Of a stretch of DNA of 64,000 nt, positions 16,895 to 32,442 are shown piece after piece (position 1 is the first letter of the stretch; each line of letters opens with the position of its first letter). The notes beneath the pieces are model-generated. The model was not told where the DNA came from and ran no database searches. It saw nothing but the letters and a program-made list of their open reading frames with translations. Origin of the DNA: Thermus filiformis. Lineage in GTDB: Bacteria > Deinococcota > Deinococci > Deinococcales > Thermaceae. A program made the position numbers and the translations under genes. Location: positions 124,001 to 188,000 of the forward strand of contig NZ_JPSL02000039.1 of the NCBI RefSeq assembly GCF_000771745.2, in the 5' to 3' direction.

Positions 16895-17245
16895 ATGGAC
16901 CAGAGGCAGGGCTTCACCCTGGTGGAGCTTCTTTTGGTGGTGGCCATCCTGGGCGTCCTGGCGGCCGTCTTCGTCCCCGCCCTTATGGGGGCGGCCCGCC
17001 AGGCCCGGGACAGGGCGGCCCTGGGGTACACCCACAACGTCTACAAGGCCGCCTGGGCCTACCTGAGCGAGGAGAGCGGCCGCGCCTTGGTAACCGGGGA
17101 CTGCACCCTGGCCTACGCGGCGGGGGGCTACAGGGTGAGCGCCCCCCCGGGGAGCGTCCAGACCTGCTCGGTGGCCGACCGGGGGGACGGCACCCCCAGC
17201 GTCACCGTGGTGAGCCGGTCCGGAAGGACCTTCCGGCTGCCTTAA
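16895..17245 (+). CDS. pilA5: Type IV pilin PilA5
   Basis: 116-residue prepilin starting MDQRQGFTLVELLLVVAILG with Glu5 and a G/F cleavage site. In T. thermophilus PilA5 forms a second, narrower pilus used for twitching motility, and the gene always follows pilA4 as here. The C-terminal domain has two cysteines (GDCTLAY and QTCSVAD). ATG 16895 is preceded by GGGAGGG at about 4 nt; an earlier in-frame ATG at 16877 would add six residues and has no binding site. Confidence 0.88.
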   Translation: MDQRQGFTLVELLLVVAILGVLAAVFVPALMGAARQARDRAALGYTHNVYKAAWAYLSEESGRALVTGDCTLAYAAGGYRVSAPPGSVQTCSVADRGDGTPSVTVVSRSGRTFRLP

Positions 17246-17265
17246 GCGCCGCCCCTCCCATGGGG

Positions 17266-17331
17266 CCCCAGCTTGGCTTGCGCCAAGCTGGGGTGGTTCA
17301 CCGGGGCCCCCATCCTGGTGTAGGCCAGGAT
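17266..17331. repeat. TTGC-loop hairpin element, copy 1 (17246-17340 gap)
   Basis: CCCCAGCTTGGC and GCCAAGCTGGGG form a perfect 12-bp stem with loop TTGC (17266-17293), followed by ATCCTGG/CCAGGAT (17312-17331). It lies between convergent pilA5 and thiP. A similar 12-bp stem with the same TTGC loop, followed by the same CCCATCCTGG, occurs at 53806-53860, so this is a repeated element. It may also end both transcripts. Confidence 0.7.
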
Positions 17332-17340
17332 AGGGTGGCC

Positions 17341-18813
17341 TCATCCCACCCGCGCCCCCCGGTCCAGGAGGAGGAAGAGGAGGCCGGAGAGGGCCATGAG
17401 GAGGACGGCCAGGGCCAGGGCCTCCTGGTAGGGCAGGGCCCCGGGCCGGCCCAGGCGCTCGTAGATGGCCAGGGTGAGGGTGGTCCACTCGGGCCGCCAG
17501 AGGACCAGGCTCACCCCGAACTCGCCCAAGACCGCGGCCAGGCTCAGGGCCGCCCCGGAGCGGACGGCGGGCCAGAGAAGAGGGAGCTCGGCCCGGAGGA
17601 AGGCCCTAAGGGGGGTGGCCCCCAGGACCCGGGCCGCGGGGACGAGGTGGGGGGGAAGGCCCCTAAGGGCGGGCAGGAGGACCCGGGCCAAAAGGGGGTA
17701 GGCCAAAAGGGCGTAGGCGGAAAGGAGGAGGAACTCCGAGCCCCGCAGGCCGGGGTAGGCCAGGAGGTAGCCCAGCCCCACCGCCACCGGCGAGACCAAA
17801 AGGGGGAGGAGGCCCAGGACCTCGGCCCAGCCCCGCCGCCGGGCGGAGAGGGCGTAGGCCAGGCCCAGGAGGAGGGCGAAAGGAAGGCTCAGGAGGGCGA
17901 AGCGAAGGGCGTTTCCCAGGGCCAAGGGCAAAGGGGTGAAGTCCTGGGCGCGCCAGGCCGAGGCCAAAGCCTGGGGGGAGAAGGCCAGGAGAAGGGCCAG
18001 GAGGGGGGCGTAGAGGAGGAGGAAGAGGAGGCCCACCCCCAGGGCCAGGGCCCAGGGCCTCCGGGCGGGCCGGAGGCCGGGGGCGGCCAGGGGGTAGGCG
18101 GGCAGGCGGGCGTAGAGGAGGACGGCCAGGCCCAGGGTGAGGACCTGGAGGAGGATCAGCCCCGCCGCCTCGGGGAAGGCCAGGCGGTAGGCCAGGAGGG
18201 TGTAGACCTCCACCTCGAGGGTGGCGTAGGCCGGCCCACCCAGGAGGAGGGGAAGGCCGAAGGCGCCGAAGGTGTAGATGAAGGTGAGGAGCCCCCCGCC
18301 CAGAAGCCCGGGCAGGAGGAGGGGAAGCCCCACCCGAAGGAAGGCCCTAAAGGGGGTGGCCCCCAGGACCCGGGCCGCCCCGTAGGGCCCCTCGGAAAGG
18401 GCCAAAACGGAGGGGAGGAGGACCCTTAGGCCCAGGCCCAGGTTGTAGAAGACGCTCCCCCAGAAGAGGAGCCAGGGGGTGCCGTAGAGGTCCACCCCCA
18501 GAACCCCCCTCGGCCCCGCCAGGGCCAGAAGGCCCAGGGCCACCACCGGGGTGGGGAGGACGAAGGGCAGGGTGGCCAGGGCCAAAAAGGCCTCCCGCAA
18601 GGGGAAACGGTGGCGGAAGAGAAAGGCCAGGGGGAGGGAGAGGGCCATGACCAGGAGGCCGGAGCCCAGGCCGTAGGCCAGGCTCCAGAGGTACCGCCCC
18701 AGGTAGTACCCGTCCAGAACGCGGAAAACCCCCTCCCCTACCCCCAGGGCCAGGACGCGGAGGAGGGGGTAGAGGAGGGCGAAGGCCAGGTAGAGCCAGA
18801 GGAGGCCTACCAG
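17341..18813 (-). CDS. thiP: Thiamine-type ABC transporter permease ThiP
   Basis: Inner-membrane permease made of two homologous halves, each with about six helices and an EAA-type loop ([20 protein letters not shown] and [20 protein letters not shown]). The family normally has about 500-540 residues. The first ATG (18648) would cut off the first helix and leave 435 residues. The frame is open back to the thiB stop, and CTG at 18813 lies 6 nt after a perfect GGAGG, giving 490 residues and restoring the helix [19 protein letters not shown] therefore place the start at CTG, with moderate confidence. No ThiQ ATPase follows. Function rests on the TPP riboswitch and ThiB upstream. Confidence 0.8.
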   Translation of the reverse strand: MVGLLWLYLAFALLYPLLRVLALGVGEGVFRVLDGYYLGRYLWSLAYGLGSGLLVMALSLPLAFLFRHRFPLREAFLALATLPFVLPTPVVALGLLALAGPRGVLGVDLYGTPWLLFWGSVFYNLGLGLRVLLPSVLALSEGPYGAARVLGATPFRAFLRVGLPLLLPGLLGGGLLTFIYTFGAFGLPLLLGGPAYATLEVEVYTLLAYRLAFPEAAGLILLQVLTLGLAVLLYARLPAYPLAAPGLRPARRPWALALGVGLLFLLLYAPLLALLLAFSPQALASAWRAQDFTPLPLALGNALRFALLSLPFALLLGLAYALSARRRGWAEVLGLLPLLVSPVAVGLGYLLAYPGLRGSEFLLLSAYALLAYPLLARVLLPALRGLPPHLVPAARVLGATPLRAFLRAELPLLWPAVRSGAALSLAAVLGEFGVSLVLWRPEWTTLTLAIYERLGRPGALPYQEALALAVLLMALSGLLFLLLDRGARVG

Positions 18814-18816
18814 AGG

Positions 18817-19851
18817 CTACCTCCGGCCCCGCCGCACCTCCTCTGGGCTCCGCCCCTGGAGGACGACCCGGGTCCACTCGTCTATCCAGCGCTCCCGGTT
18901 CTTGGCGATGAGGCCGGGGTCAAGCCGGACCGAGCCCACAGGCTCCCGGGCCCAGCGGAAGACCTCGGGGAGGCGGGCGTCCCGCCGGGCGGGGTAGACC
19001 CACATCTCGGTGGGGATGTTCTCCTGGACGGGGCGGGAGAGGAGCCAGTCCACGAACTTGCGGGCGGCCTCGAGGTTCTTCGTCCCCTTCAGGATGCCCA
19101 CGAACTCCACCTGGAAGAAGGCGAGCTCGGGGAAGAGGTTGTCCGTGGGGGGCTCCTGGTACTTCCCCTCGGAGTAGTAGACCTCCGCCGCCGGGCTGGT
19201 GGTGTAGGAGACCACCAGGGGCCGGTCCCCCTTGTAGAGGGTGAAGTGGGTGTAGTAGGCCTCGCTCCAGCCCTTGGCCACCCGCACCCCCCCGTCCCGG
19301 AGCCGGGCCCAGAAGTCCAGGTAGCCATCCTCCCCGAAGCGGGCCACGGTGGCCATCAGAAAGGCCAGGCCCGGGGAGCTGGTGGCGGGGTTCTGGACCA
19401 CCAAAAGCCGCGCGTACTCGGGCCGGGCCAGGTCCTGGGGCGCCTTGGGAAGAGGCCTTTCTTTGAAGTAGGCCTTGTCGTAGTTGAGGCTCACCCAGCC
19501 GTAGTCCACGGGCAGGGCCCGGAAGCTCGGGTCCAGGAGGAGGGTGGCCTTGAGGTTGCGGACCTCCGGGCTCCGGTAGGGGAGGAGGATGTCCGCCTCG
19601 AGGGCCCGGGAGAGGAAGGTGTTGTCAAACCCGTAGAGGACGTCGGCGATGGGGGCGGCCTTGGAGAGGATGGCCTTGTTCAGGGTCTCCCCCGCGTCCC
19701 CCCCCTTGAGGAAGCGGAGCCGGATGCCCGTGGTGCGCTGGAACTCCTCTATGAGGGCCTTGTCTAGGGAGAAGCTGCTATGGGTGAGGACCGTGAGCTC
19801 CTGGGCGAAGCCGAGGGCCAGAAGGACCAGAAGACCGATGAGCTTTTTCAT
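18817..19851 (-). CDS. thiB: Thiamine ABC transporter substrate-binding protein
   Basis: Periplasmic binding protein, 344 residues, with a signal peptide (MKKLIGLLVLLALGFAQ). It belongs to the TbpA/ThiB branch, with segments such as LTVLTHSSF, GGDAGETLNKAIL, DVLYGFDNTFL and VVSYTTSPAAE. It should bind thiamine or its phosphates and hand them to ThiP. A TPP riboswitch covers its leader, which supports the thiamine assignment over iron. The ribosome binding site GGAGG lies 7 nt before the ATG and is buried in a hairpin. thiP begins just past its stop codon. Confidence 0.92.
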   Translation of the reverse strand: MKKLIGLLVLLALGFAQELTVLTHSSFSLDKALIEEFQRTTGIRLRFLKGGDAGETLNKAILSKAAPIADVLYGFDNTFLSRALEADILLPYRSPEVRNLKATLLLDPSFRALPVDYGWVSLNYDKAYFKERPLPKAPQDLARPEYARLLVVQNPATSSPGLAFLMATVARFGEDGYLDFWARLRDGGVRVAKGWSEAYYTHFTLYKGDRPLVVSYTTSPAAEVYYSEGKYQEPPTDNLFPELAFFQVEFVGILKGTKNLEAARKFVDWLLSRPVQENIPTEMWVYPARRDARLPEVFRWAREPVGSVRLDPGLIAKNRERWIDEWTRVVLQGRSPEEVRRGRR

Positions 19852-19865
19852 CCTTACCCCTCCTT

Positions 19866-19964
19866 GTCACCGGGAGGGGCCTCGTCACCTTCCCTACGCC
19901 GGCATTACCCGGATCAGGTTCCAAGGGTCTCTCTCAGCCCCAGGCTGGGGCACCCCCGGTGACC
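19866..19964 (-). promoter_or_regulatory. TPP riboswitch with SD-masking hairpin
   Basis: The minus strand shows the THI-box core: GGGGTGCCC, CTGAGAGAGACCCTTG, GAACCTGATCCGGGTAATG and CCGGCGTAGGG. P1 is GTCACC (19959-19964) with GGTGAC (19884-19889). A second GGTGAC (19866-19871) lies in the loop of a following hairpin CCCCTCC/GGAGGGG, whose 3' arm is the thiB ribosome binding site. TPP binding should leave this masking hairpin free to form and block translation. No U-run is present, so control is probably translational. Confidence 0.93.
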
Positions 19965-19967
19965 CTC

Positions 19968-20525
19968 CTATTCTACCTCCAAGGGGACGCCCTCGTAGAC
20001 CGCGTCCACCGGCAGGGAGGCCTCCAGGCAGGGCAGGTCCACCCTCTCCTCCTCGCCGAAGACCTCCAGGGCCCAACCCGCCTCGAGGCGCCGGTACAAG
20101 AGGACCCGCTTCCGCGCCGCGTCCACCAGGAGGTAGCCCTGGAGGGAGGGCAGGGCCAGGTAGCGCTCCTTCTTCTCCGTGAGGTCGGTCCGCCGGGTGC
20201 CGGAGGAGAGGACCTCCACCACCAGGCAGGGGGCCTCCTCCTGGAAGGGGTCGGGGGAAGGGGTGCAGACCACCATCAGGTCGGGGTAGTAGGCGGTGCG
20301 CTCGCCGAGGCGCAGGCGCACCGTCTCGGTATATACGCGGCACCCCCGGGCCCGGGCGGCGGGGCGGAGGAGGAAGGCCAGGTTCCCCACCAGGAGGTTG
20401 TGGGCCTTGCTGGCCCCGGCCATGGCGTAGGGGACCCCCTCCACCAGCTCGTGGCGCTCGGGGCTCGCCTCCTCCAGCCGCAGGTACTCCTCCCAGCTTA
20501 AGGTGAGCCCGTCCACCCGGCCCAT
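19968..20525 (-). CDS. Uma2-family PD-(D/E)XK protein
   Basis: Third Uma2-family protein, 185 residues. Conserved blocks: LTLSWEEYLRLEEASPERHE at the N-terminus, YYPDLMVVC, CLVVEVLSSGTRRTDLTEKK and YLLVDAARKRVLLY. The acidic and lysine positions of the PD-(D/E)XK fold are present. It directly follows the alpha/beta hydrolase gene (adjacent coordinates) and is probably co-transcribed with it. Its stop lies 3 nt before the riboswitch, so the thiB promoter must lie within or upstream of this gene. Role unknown. Confidence 0.8.
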   Translation of the reverse strand: MGRVDGLTLSWEEYLRLEEASPERHELVEGVPYAMAGASKAHNLLVGNLAFLLRPAARARGCRVYTETVRLRLGERTAYYPDLMVVCTPSPDPFQEEAPCLVVEVLSSGTRRTDLTEKKERYLALPSLQGYLLVDAARKRVLLYRRLEAGWALEVFGEEERVDLPCLEASLPVDAVYEGVPLEVE

Positions 20526-21362
20526 CTACACCCCCACCAGGCTAGAAAGGGCGGTGCGCATGGCCCGGGCGAAGGCCTCAGGGTCGTCTATCCAGGGGAA
20601 GTGCCCCGCCTCGGGGATGACCTGGAGGCCCCCCCGCAGGAAGGCCATGGCCTCCTCCACCAGGGGGTAGCTGGTCCCGTCCCTCTCCCCCACCACCACC
20701 TCCACCGGAGCGGAAACGTCCGCCAGGTAGGGGCGGTAGTCCAGCCGCCAGAGGCCGTTCTTCACGAAGGCCCAGCCCACCGCCTCCCGGTCCAGGAGGG
20801 CCGCCCCCTCCAGGAGCCACTCGTACTCCAGGCGGCCGTGCAGGCTGGGGAACATCAGCCGGTCAAAGAGGGCCTTGGGGTCGGCCTTCTCCAGGGCCCG
20901 GGCCAGGTTCTCCTCGGGGTCGTCCACTGGCTCGCACCCCGCCGCGCGGCAGAGCTGCTGGGAAAGCCAGGGGAAGCTGAGCCAGGGCCCCAGGAGGAGG
21001 ACGCCCTCCACCTCGAGCCTCCGGGCGGCCTCGAGGGCCACGATCCCCCCGAAGCCGTGGCCGAGGAGGCGGAAGCGCTCCAGGCCCAGGGCCTCGGCCA
21101 GGCCCTGCACGTCCTCCACCAGGGCGTCTATGGTGAAAAGGCGCGGGTCCGGGGGAAGCTCCAGGCTCCGCCCCGAGCCCCTCTGGTCAAAGTAGACCAC
21201 CCGGTAGCCCTCCAGGTACTCGGAAAGCCCCTCCCGAAGGGCGTAGGCGCTTCCGCCGGGCCCGTCGTGCAAGACGAGGAAGGCGGGCGCCCCAAGGGGC
21301 CCGGTGTCCTCCACGTAAAGCTCCACCTCCCCCAGGGGGATGTAGCCGACTTCTTCCCGCAT
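20526..21362 (-). CDS. Proline iminopeptidase-like alpha/beta hydrolase, nucleophile missing
   Basis: 278 residues with the alpha/beta-hydrolase fold of the prolyl iminopeptidase group: the oxyanion segment HDGPGGSAY, YFDQRGSGRS, a cap domain and C-terminal GERDGTSYP and EAGHFPW carrying the Asp and His of the triad. The nucleophile elbow reads GHGFGG where active relatives have GHSFGG or GGSWGG, so the catalytic serine is replaced by glycine. A hydrolase reaction is therefore doubtful. I recall the same elbow in a T. thermophilus relative. ATG 21362 lies 7 nt after a TAAACT box (leaderless). Confidence 0.8.
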   Translation of the reverse strand: MREEVGYIPLGEVELYVEDTGPLGAPAFLVLHDGPGGSAYALREGLSEYLEGYRVVYFDQRGSGRSLELPPDPRLFTIDALVEDVQGLAEALGLERFRLLGHGFGGIVALEAARRLEVEGVLLLGPWLSFPWLSQQLCRAAGCEPVDDPEENLARALEKADPKALFDRLMFPSLHGRLEYEWLLEGAALLDREAVGWAFVKNGLWRLDYRPYLADVSAPVEVVVGERDGTSYPLVEEAMAFLRGGLQVIPEAGHFPWIDDPEAFARAMRTALSSLVGV

Positions 21363-21369
21363 CGGGTGT

Positions 21370-21398
21370 AGTTTACGCCAGGGGCCCAGTGAGCGCAA
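21370..21398 (-). promoter_or_regulatory. Promoter of alpha/beta hydrolase gene
   Basis: On the minus strand TTGCGC (21393-21398), a 17-bp spacer and TAAACT (21370-21375), then 7 nt to the ATG at 21362. The predicted start site coincides with the start codon, so the mRNA would be leaderless. Confidence 0.65.
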
Positions 21399-21401
21399 GC
21401 C

Positions 21402-21971
21402 TCACCACAGGCGGTGGTAGAGGAGGATCTCCGCCGCCTCCTCCAGGCTCGTCATCAGGCTGTAGGCCTCCAAAAGGGCCTCCTCGGGCCGCTCCTTCTC
21501 GCTTTTGGTGAAGGCCCCGTGCCCCCTTAGGAGGCAGGCCCGGTGCGTCCTTAGGGCCTCGGCCACGCTCTGGGCCGCCTCCAGGGTGGCCGAGACGGTC
21601 TTCGGAGCCAGGACGGGGACTTTGGGGAGGTAGGTGCGGCCCTCGAGGTCTATCGGCTCCAGGGCCTCCAGGTGGAAGGAGAGGGCCACCGCCACCCGGG
21701 GGTGGGCGTGGACCAGGGCCTGGGCGGCCGTCTTTAGGTAGACCTCCCGGTGGACCACGCTCTCCACGCTGGCCCCGGGGGGGATGGGGCCCTCGAGGGG
21801 GACCTCCACCAGGTCCTCCGGGGTCAGGTGGGCCTTCTGGACCCCGCTCCGGGTGATCAAAAACCCCCGGGCGGTGCGGACGGAGAAGTTCCCCGCGGTG
21901 GCGGTGATGAGGCGCTGGTGGAAGAGGTCCTCCCCCACCTGGCGGAAGGCGCTGAAAAGGCGGGCGAGCAT
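21402..21971 (-). CDS. Class II aldolase/adducin-family protein
   Basis: 189-residue metal-dependent protein of the fuculose-1-phosphate aldolase / methylthioribulose-1-phosphate dehydratase family. Visible features are ATAGNFSVR near the N-terminus, the zinc-binding HAHPRVAVALS and a later LLRGHGAFT with the third histidine. The exact substrate is not clear; MtnB-like dehydratase or a sugar-phosphate aldolase are both possible. The gene lies immediately downstream of the second octamer array and ends 39 nt before the hydrolase start. Confidence 0.8.
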   Translation of the reverse strand: MLARLFSAFRQVGEDLFHQRLITATAGNFSVRTARGFLITRSGVQKAHLTPEDLVEVPLEGPIPPGASVESVVHREVYLKTAAQALVHAHPRVAVALSFHLEALEPIDLEGRTYLPKVPVLAPKTVSATLEAAQSVAEALRTHRACLLRGHGAFTKSEKERPEEALLEAYSLMTSLEEAAEILLYHRLW

Positions 21972-21977
21972 GGGAAT

Positions 21978-22145
21978 AGTATGAAGCGGTGAAGTGGTGA
22001 AGCGGTGAAGTGGTGAAGTGAAGAAGTGGTGAAGCGGTGAAGTGGTGAAGCGGTGAAGTGAAGAAGCGGTGAAGCGGTGAAGTGGTGAGGCTTATCGCTT
22101 CATCGCCTCATCGCTTCATGGCTTCATCGCCTCACCGCTTCATCC
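21978..22145. repeat. Octamer repeat array with inverted halves, copy 2
   Basis: The left half is a run of GAAGCGGT and GAAGTGGT units; the right half is TCGCTTCA-type units ending CCTCACCGCTTCATCC. Read on the minus strand it has the same layout as the array at 5428-5624: GAAGCGAT-type units, a short centre, then TTCACCGC-type units. The two copies are thus inverted relative to each other, 16 kb apart. It fills the gap between the rpoC stop and the aldolase-family start, and its transcript could form a long hairpin at the rpoC 3' end. Confidence 0.85.
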
Positions 22146-22146
22146 T

Positions 22147-26721
<4,575 letters not shown>

Positions 26722-26729
26722 GCTCCCCC

Positions 26730-30086
<3,357 letters not shown>

Positions 30087-30138
30087 GCGTTCACCTCTTT
30101 TGGCTTGGGGCCGCCCGAGGTAAGCTAACAGGGTTCTT

Positions 30139-30163
30139 CCGCGGGAAGCCTCCCTTCCCGCGG
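30139..30163 (-). promoter_or_regulatory. Hairpin in rpoBC leader
   Basis: CCGCGGGAAG pairs with CTTCCCGCGG over a 5-nt loop in the 120-nt leader between the promoter and rpoB. No T-run follows on the minus strand, so it is not a simple terminator. It could be an attenuation or processing site. Confidence 0.5.
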
Positions 30164-30213
30164 CGGCTGGCTCTTACCGTGCTCCCTTGGCCCGACCAAA
30201 GAGCACATCTTTT

Positions 30214-30243
30214 ACCTTATCACGAGAAAAGAAGCCCGGTCAA
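30214..30243 (-). promoter_or_regulatory. rpoBC promoter
   Basis: The minus strand reads TTGACC (30238-30243), an 18-bp spacer, then TAAGGT (30214-30219) preceded by a TGN-type extended -10 (GTGATAAGGT). The start site would be near 30207. Confidence 0.8.
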
Positions 30244-30257
30244 GCCCCCTGCTTTTC

Positions 30258-30294
30258 GGAAAACCTTGGCCGGGCTGGCCCCACCGGGGCGGCC
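30258..30294 (-). terminator. Possible terminator after fabZ-S4 genes
   Basis: On the minus strand, directly after the S4-protein stop, GCCCC-GGT-GGGGC lies within an outer GGCC/GGCC pair, followed by CAGCCCGGCCAAGGTTTT. The T-run is short and distant, so termination is only tentative. It also separates this unit from the rpoB promoter. Confidence 0.4.
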
Positions 30295-30930
30295 TCAGCG
30301 CCCCCTTTCCACCCGCACCCGGATCCGCCCGCGGCGGGTGGAGCCCAGGACCTCCAGGACCTTGAGCACCCCCAGGCCCTCCGCGTAGAGGACGTCCCCG
30401 GGGGCGAGCTCGTCCTTGGGGCTCGCAGGGCGGCCCCGGAGGCGCACCTTGCCCGCCTTCACCCCCTCCTGGAAGTAGGTCCGGCTCACTCCGAAGCCCT
30501 TGGCCCCCACCGCGTCCACCCGGAGGCTCGGGACCACCAGGGTCTGGACCCCCTCCTTAAGGGGCCTGAGCGCCCCTTCGGGCGGGGGGAGGAGGGTGAG
30601 GCCCTGGGCCTGGAGGGCCTTCTTGCCCTCGGGGAGGAGGGCCACCAGGACCCCCTCCTCCAGCTCCTCCACCTCCCCCACGTAGGGGGAGGGCTCGGGG
30701 GGGTCCTTCAGGTAGACCACCTCCACCGGGTCGGAGACGGAGGGCACCTCCTCCGGGTAGAGGACCGCGCACCGCCTCTCGGCCAGGGGAAGGCCGCCGA
30801 AAAAGGCCACCTTGAGCCCCTCGGCCTGGGCCCTCTTCCGGAGCCGGTCCTGCTCCTCAGGGGAGAGGAAGGGGGTGCGGACCACCCTCCCCCCCCGGGC
30901 CTTGCGGATGTAGGCCTCGAGCGCGTCCAT
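30295..30930 (-). CDS. YlmH-like S4-domain RNA-binding protein
   Basis: 211 residues. The C-terminal third (about 135-205) is an S4 domain (LRVDAVGAKGFGVSRTYFQE and KVRLRGRPASPKDELAPGDVL), as found in ribosome-associated YlmH/RqcP-type proteins. YlmH proteins bind stalled 50S subunits with peptidyl-tRNA. This fits the presence of rqcH at 58.5 kb, although that functional link is inferred. ATG 30930 overlaps the fabZ stop; a GTG one codon earlier is an alternative. Confidence 0.75.
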   Translation of the reverse strand: MDALEAYIRKARGGRVVRTPFLSPEEQDRLRKRAQAEGLKVAFFGGLPLAERRCAVLYPEEVPSVSDPVEVVYLKDPPEPSPYVGEVEELEEGVLVALLPEGKKALQAQGLTLLPPPEGALRPLKEGVQTLVVPSLRVDAVGAKGFGVSRTYFQEGVKAGKVRLRGRPASPKDELAPGDVLYAEGLGVLKVLEVLGSTRRGRIRVRVERGR

Positions 30931-31349
30931 CACTCCAACGCGAAGGTCAAGACCGCCACCGCCCGCTCCTCCTCCCCCACCAGGGCCCGCACCCGGACCT
31001 TGCCGATCCTGCGGCGGAAGAAGAGGAGCTCCCCCTCGAGGATCAGGGTGTCCCCGGGAAAGACGGGCTTTTTGAACCGGGCCTCCTCCACCCCGGCCAG
31101 GAAGGCCAAAGCCCCGGGCTTCAGCTCGGGCCGCTTGGCCAGGCTGGCCACCGCCGCCTGGGCCATGGCCTCCAGGAGGAGGACCCCCGGCATCACCGGG
31201 TGGTCGGGGAAGTGGCCGGGGAAGTAGGGCTCGTTGTAGGTGACGTTCTTGAGGACGCGGAAGCGGGTCTCGTCGGCCTCGAGGACCCGGTCAATGAGGA
31301 GGAAGGGGTGGCGGTGGGGCAGGAGCTTGAGGATCTCCCGGATCTCCAT
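30930..31349 (-). CDS. fabZ: 3-hydroxyacyl-ACP dehydratase FabZ
   Basis: Dehydrates beta-hydroxyacyl-ACP in fatty acid elongation. The 139 residues have the hot-dog fold with the catalytic His in YFPGHFPDHPVMPGVLLLEA and Glu in LEAMAQAA. The N-terminus MEIREILKLLPHRHPFLLID is typical. It lies 3 nt after mreB and overlaps the S4-domain gene, so the three may share transcripts. accDA for malonyl-CoA supply lie at the left end of the window. Confidence 0.96.
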   Translation of the reverse strand: MEIREILKLLPHRHPFLLIDRVLEADETRFRVLKNVTYNEPYFPGHFPDHPVMPGVLLLEAMAQAAVASLAKRPELKPGALAFLAGVEEARFKKPVFPGDTLILEGELLFFRRRIGKVRVRALVGEEERAVAVLTFALE

Positions 31350-31352
31350 GGC

Positions 31353-32387
31353 CTACTTCCTCAGGACCCGGTCCGAGGAGAGGAGGGCGTCCTCCAGGAC
31401 GTGGAGCATCTCCAGGGCCTTTCCCGTGCCCAGGGCCACCGCCTCTATGGGGTTGTCCGCCACCACCACCGGCACCCCCGTGGCCTCCTGCAGGGCCAGG
31501 TCCAGGTTCTTGAGGAGGGCCCCGCCCCCGGTGAGGAGGATCCCCCGGTCAATGATGTCCGAGATGAGTTCGGGCGGGGTGGCCTCCAGGACCGACTTCA
31601 CCCCCTGGACGATCTTCTCCAGGGGCTCCTGCAGGGCCTCGGCCACGTCCTCCGTGGTCACCTCCACCGTCTTGGGCAGGCCGGTGATCAGGTCCCGGCC
31701 CCGGATCTCCGCCCGCTCCTGCGCCTCACCGGGGAGGACCTTGGCCCGGCCAAGCTGGATCTTAAGCTCCTCCGCCGTCCTCTCCCCGATGAGGAGGTTG
31801 TACTTCTGGCGGATGTAGCGGATGATGGCCTGGTCCATCTCGTTCCCGGCGATGCGCAGGCTCTCCGAGCGGACGATCCCCCCCAAGGAGATGACCGCGA
31901 TGTCCGCGGAGCCTCCGCCGATGTCCACCACCATGCTCCCCGTGGGCTCGGCCACGTTGATCCCCGCCCCGATGGCCGCGGCCAGGGGCTCCTCGATCAG
32001 GTAGACCTTGCTCACCCCCGCCTCGGCCACCGCCTGGACCACCGCCCGGCGCTCCACGTCCGTAACCCCCGAGGGCACCCCCACCATGACCCGGGGCTTG
32101 AAGAAGCGGGCCGCGGGGGAGAGGACCTTCTTGAGGAAGAGGATGAGCATCTTCTCCGTGAGGCCGTAGTCCGCGATGACCCCGTCCTTTAGGGGCCGCA
32201 CCGCCACGATGTTCCCCGGGGTGCGGCCCAGCATCCGGTAGGCCTCGGCCCCCACCGCCTTGACCTCCTTCTTGTCCTGGGCCACGGCGATGACGGAGGG
32301 CTCCTTCAAGACGATCCCCTTCCCCCGCACGTAGATGAGGACGCTCGCCGTCCCCAGGTCAATCCCGATGTCCTCGCCCCTAAACAT
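31353..32387 (-). CDS. mreB: Rod shape-determining protein MreB
   Basis: Actin-like ATPase that forms membrane-bound filaments guiding lateral wall synthesis. The 344 residues begin MFRGEDIGIDLGTASVLIYV (phosphate-1 loop), with phosphate-2 loop VVDIGGGSADIAVISLGG and the adenosine motif ILLTGGGALLKNLD. A TAGAAT box lies 8 nt before the ATG, suggesting a leaderless mRNA. No mreC or mreD follows; fabZ is next. Confidence 0.97.
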   Translation of the reverse strand: MFRGEDIGIDLGTASVLIYVRGKGIVLKEPSVIAVAQDKKEVKAVGAEAYRMLGRTPGNIVAVRPLKDGVIADYGLTEKMLILFLKKVLSPAARFFKPRVMVGVPSGVTDVERRAVVQAVAEAGVSKVYLIEEPLAAAIGAGINVAEPTGSMVVDIGGGSADIAVISLGGIVRSESLRIAGNEMDQAIIRYIRQKYNLLIGERTAEELKIQLGRAKVLPGEAQERAEIRGRDLITGLPKTVEVTTEDVAEALQEPLEKIVQGVKSVLEATPPELISDIIDRGILLTGGGALLKNLDLALQEATGVPVVVADNPIEAVALGTGKALEMLHVLEDALLSSDRVLRK

Positions 32388-32442
32388 ATCGCCCCATTCT
32401 ACCAGCCCCTAATGGGGGCCGCCCACCCCCCTTGCGAAGGCG

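Noticed and set aside
17341-18648. ThiP starting at ATG 18648
   Set aside because: Would lack the first membrane helix, although the coding frame continues upstream with a ribosome binding site before CTG 18813.
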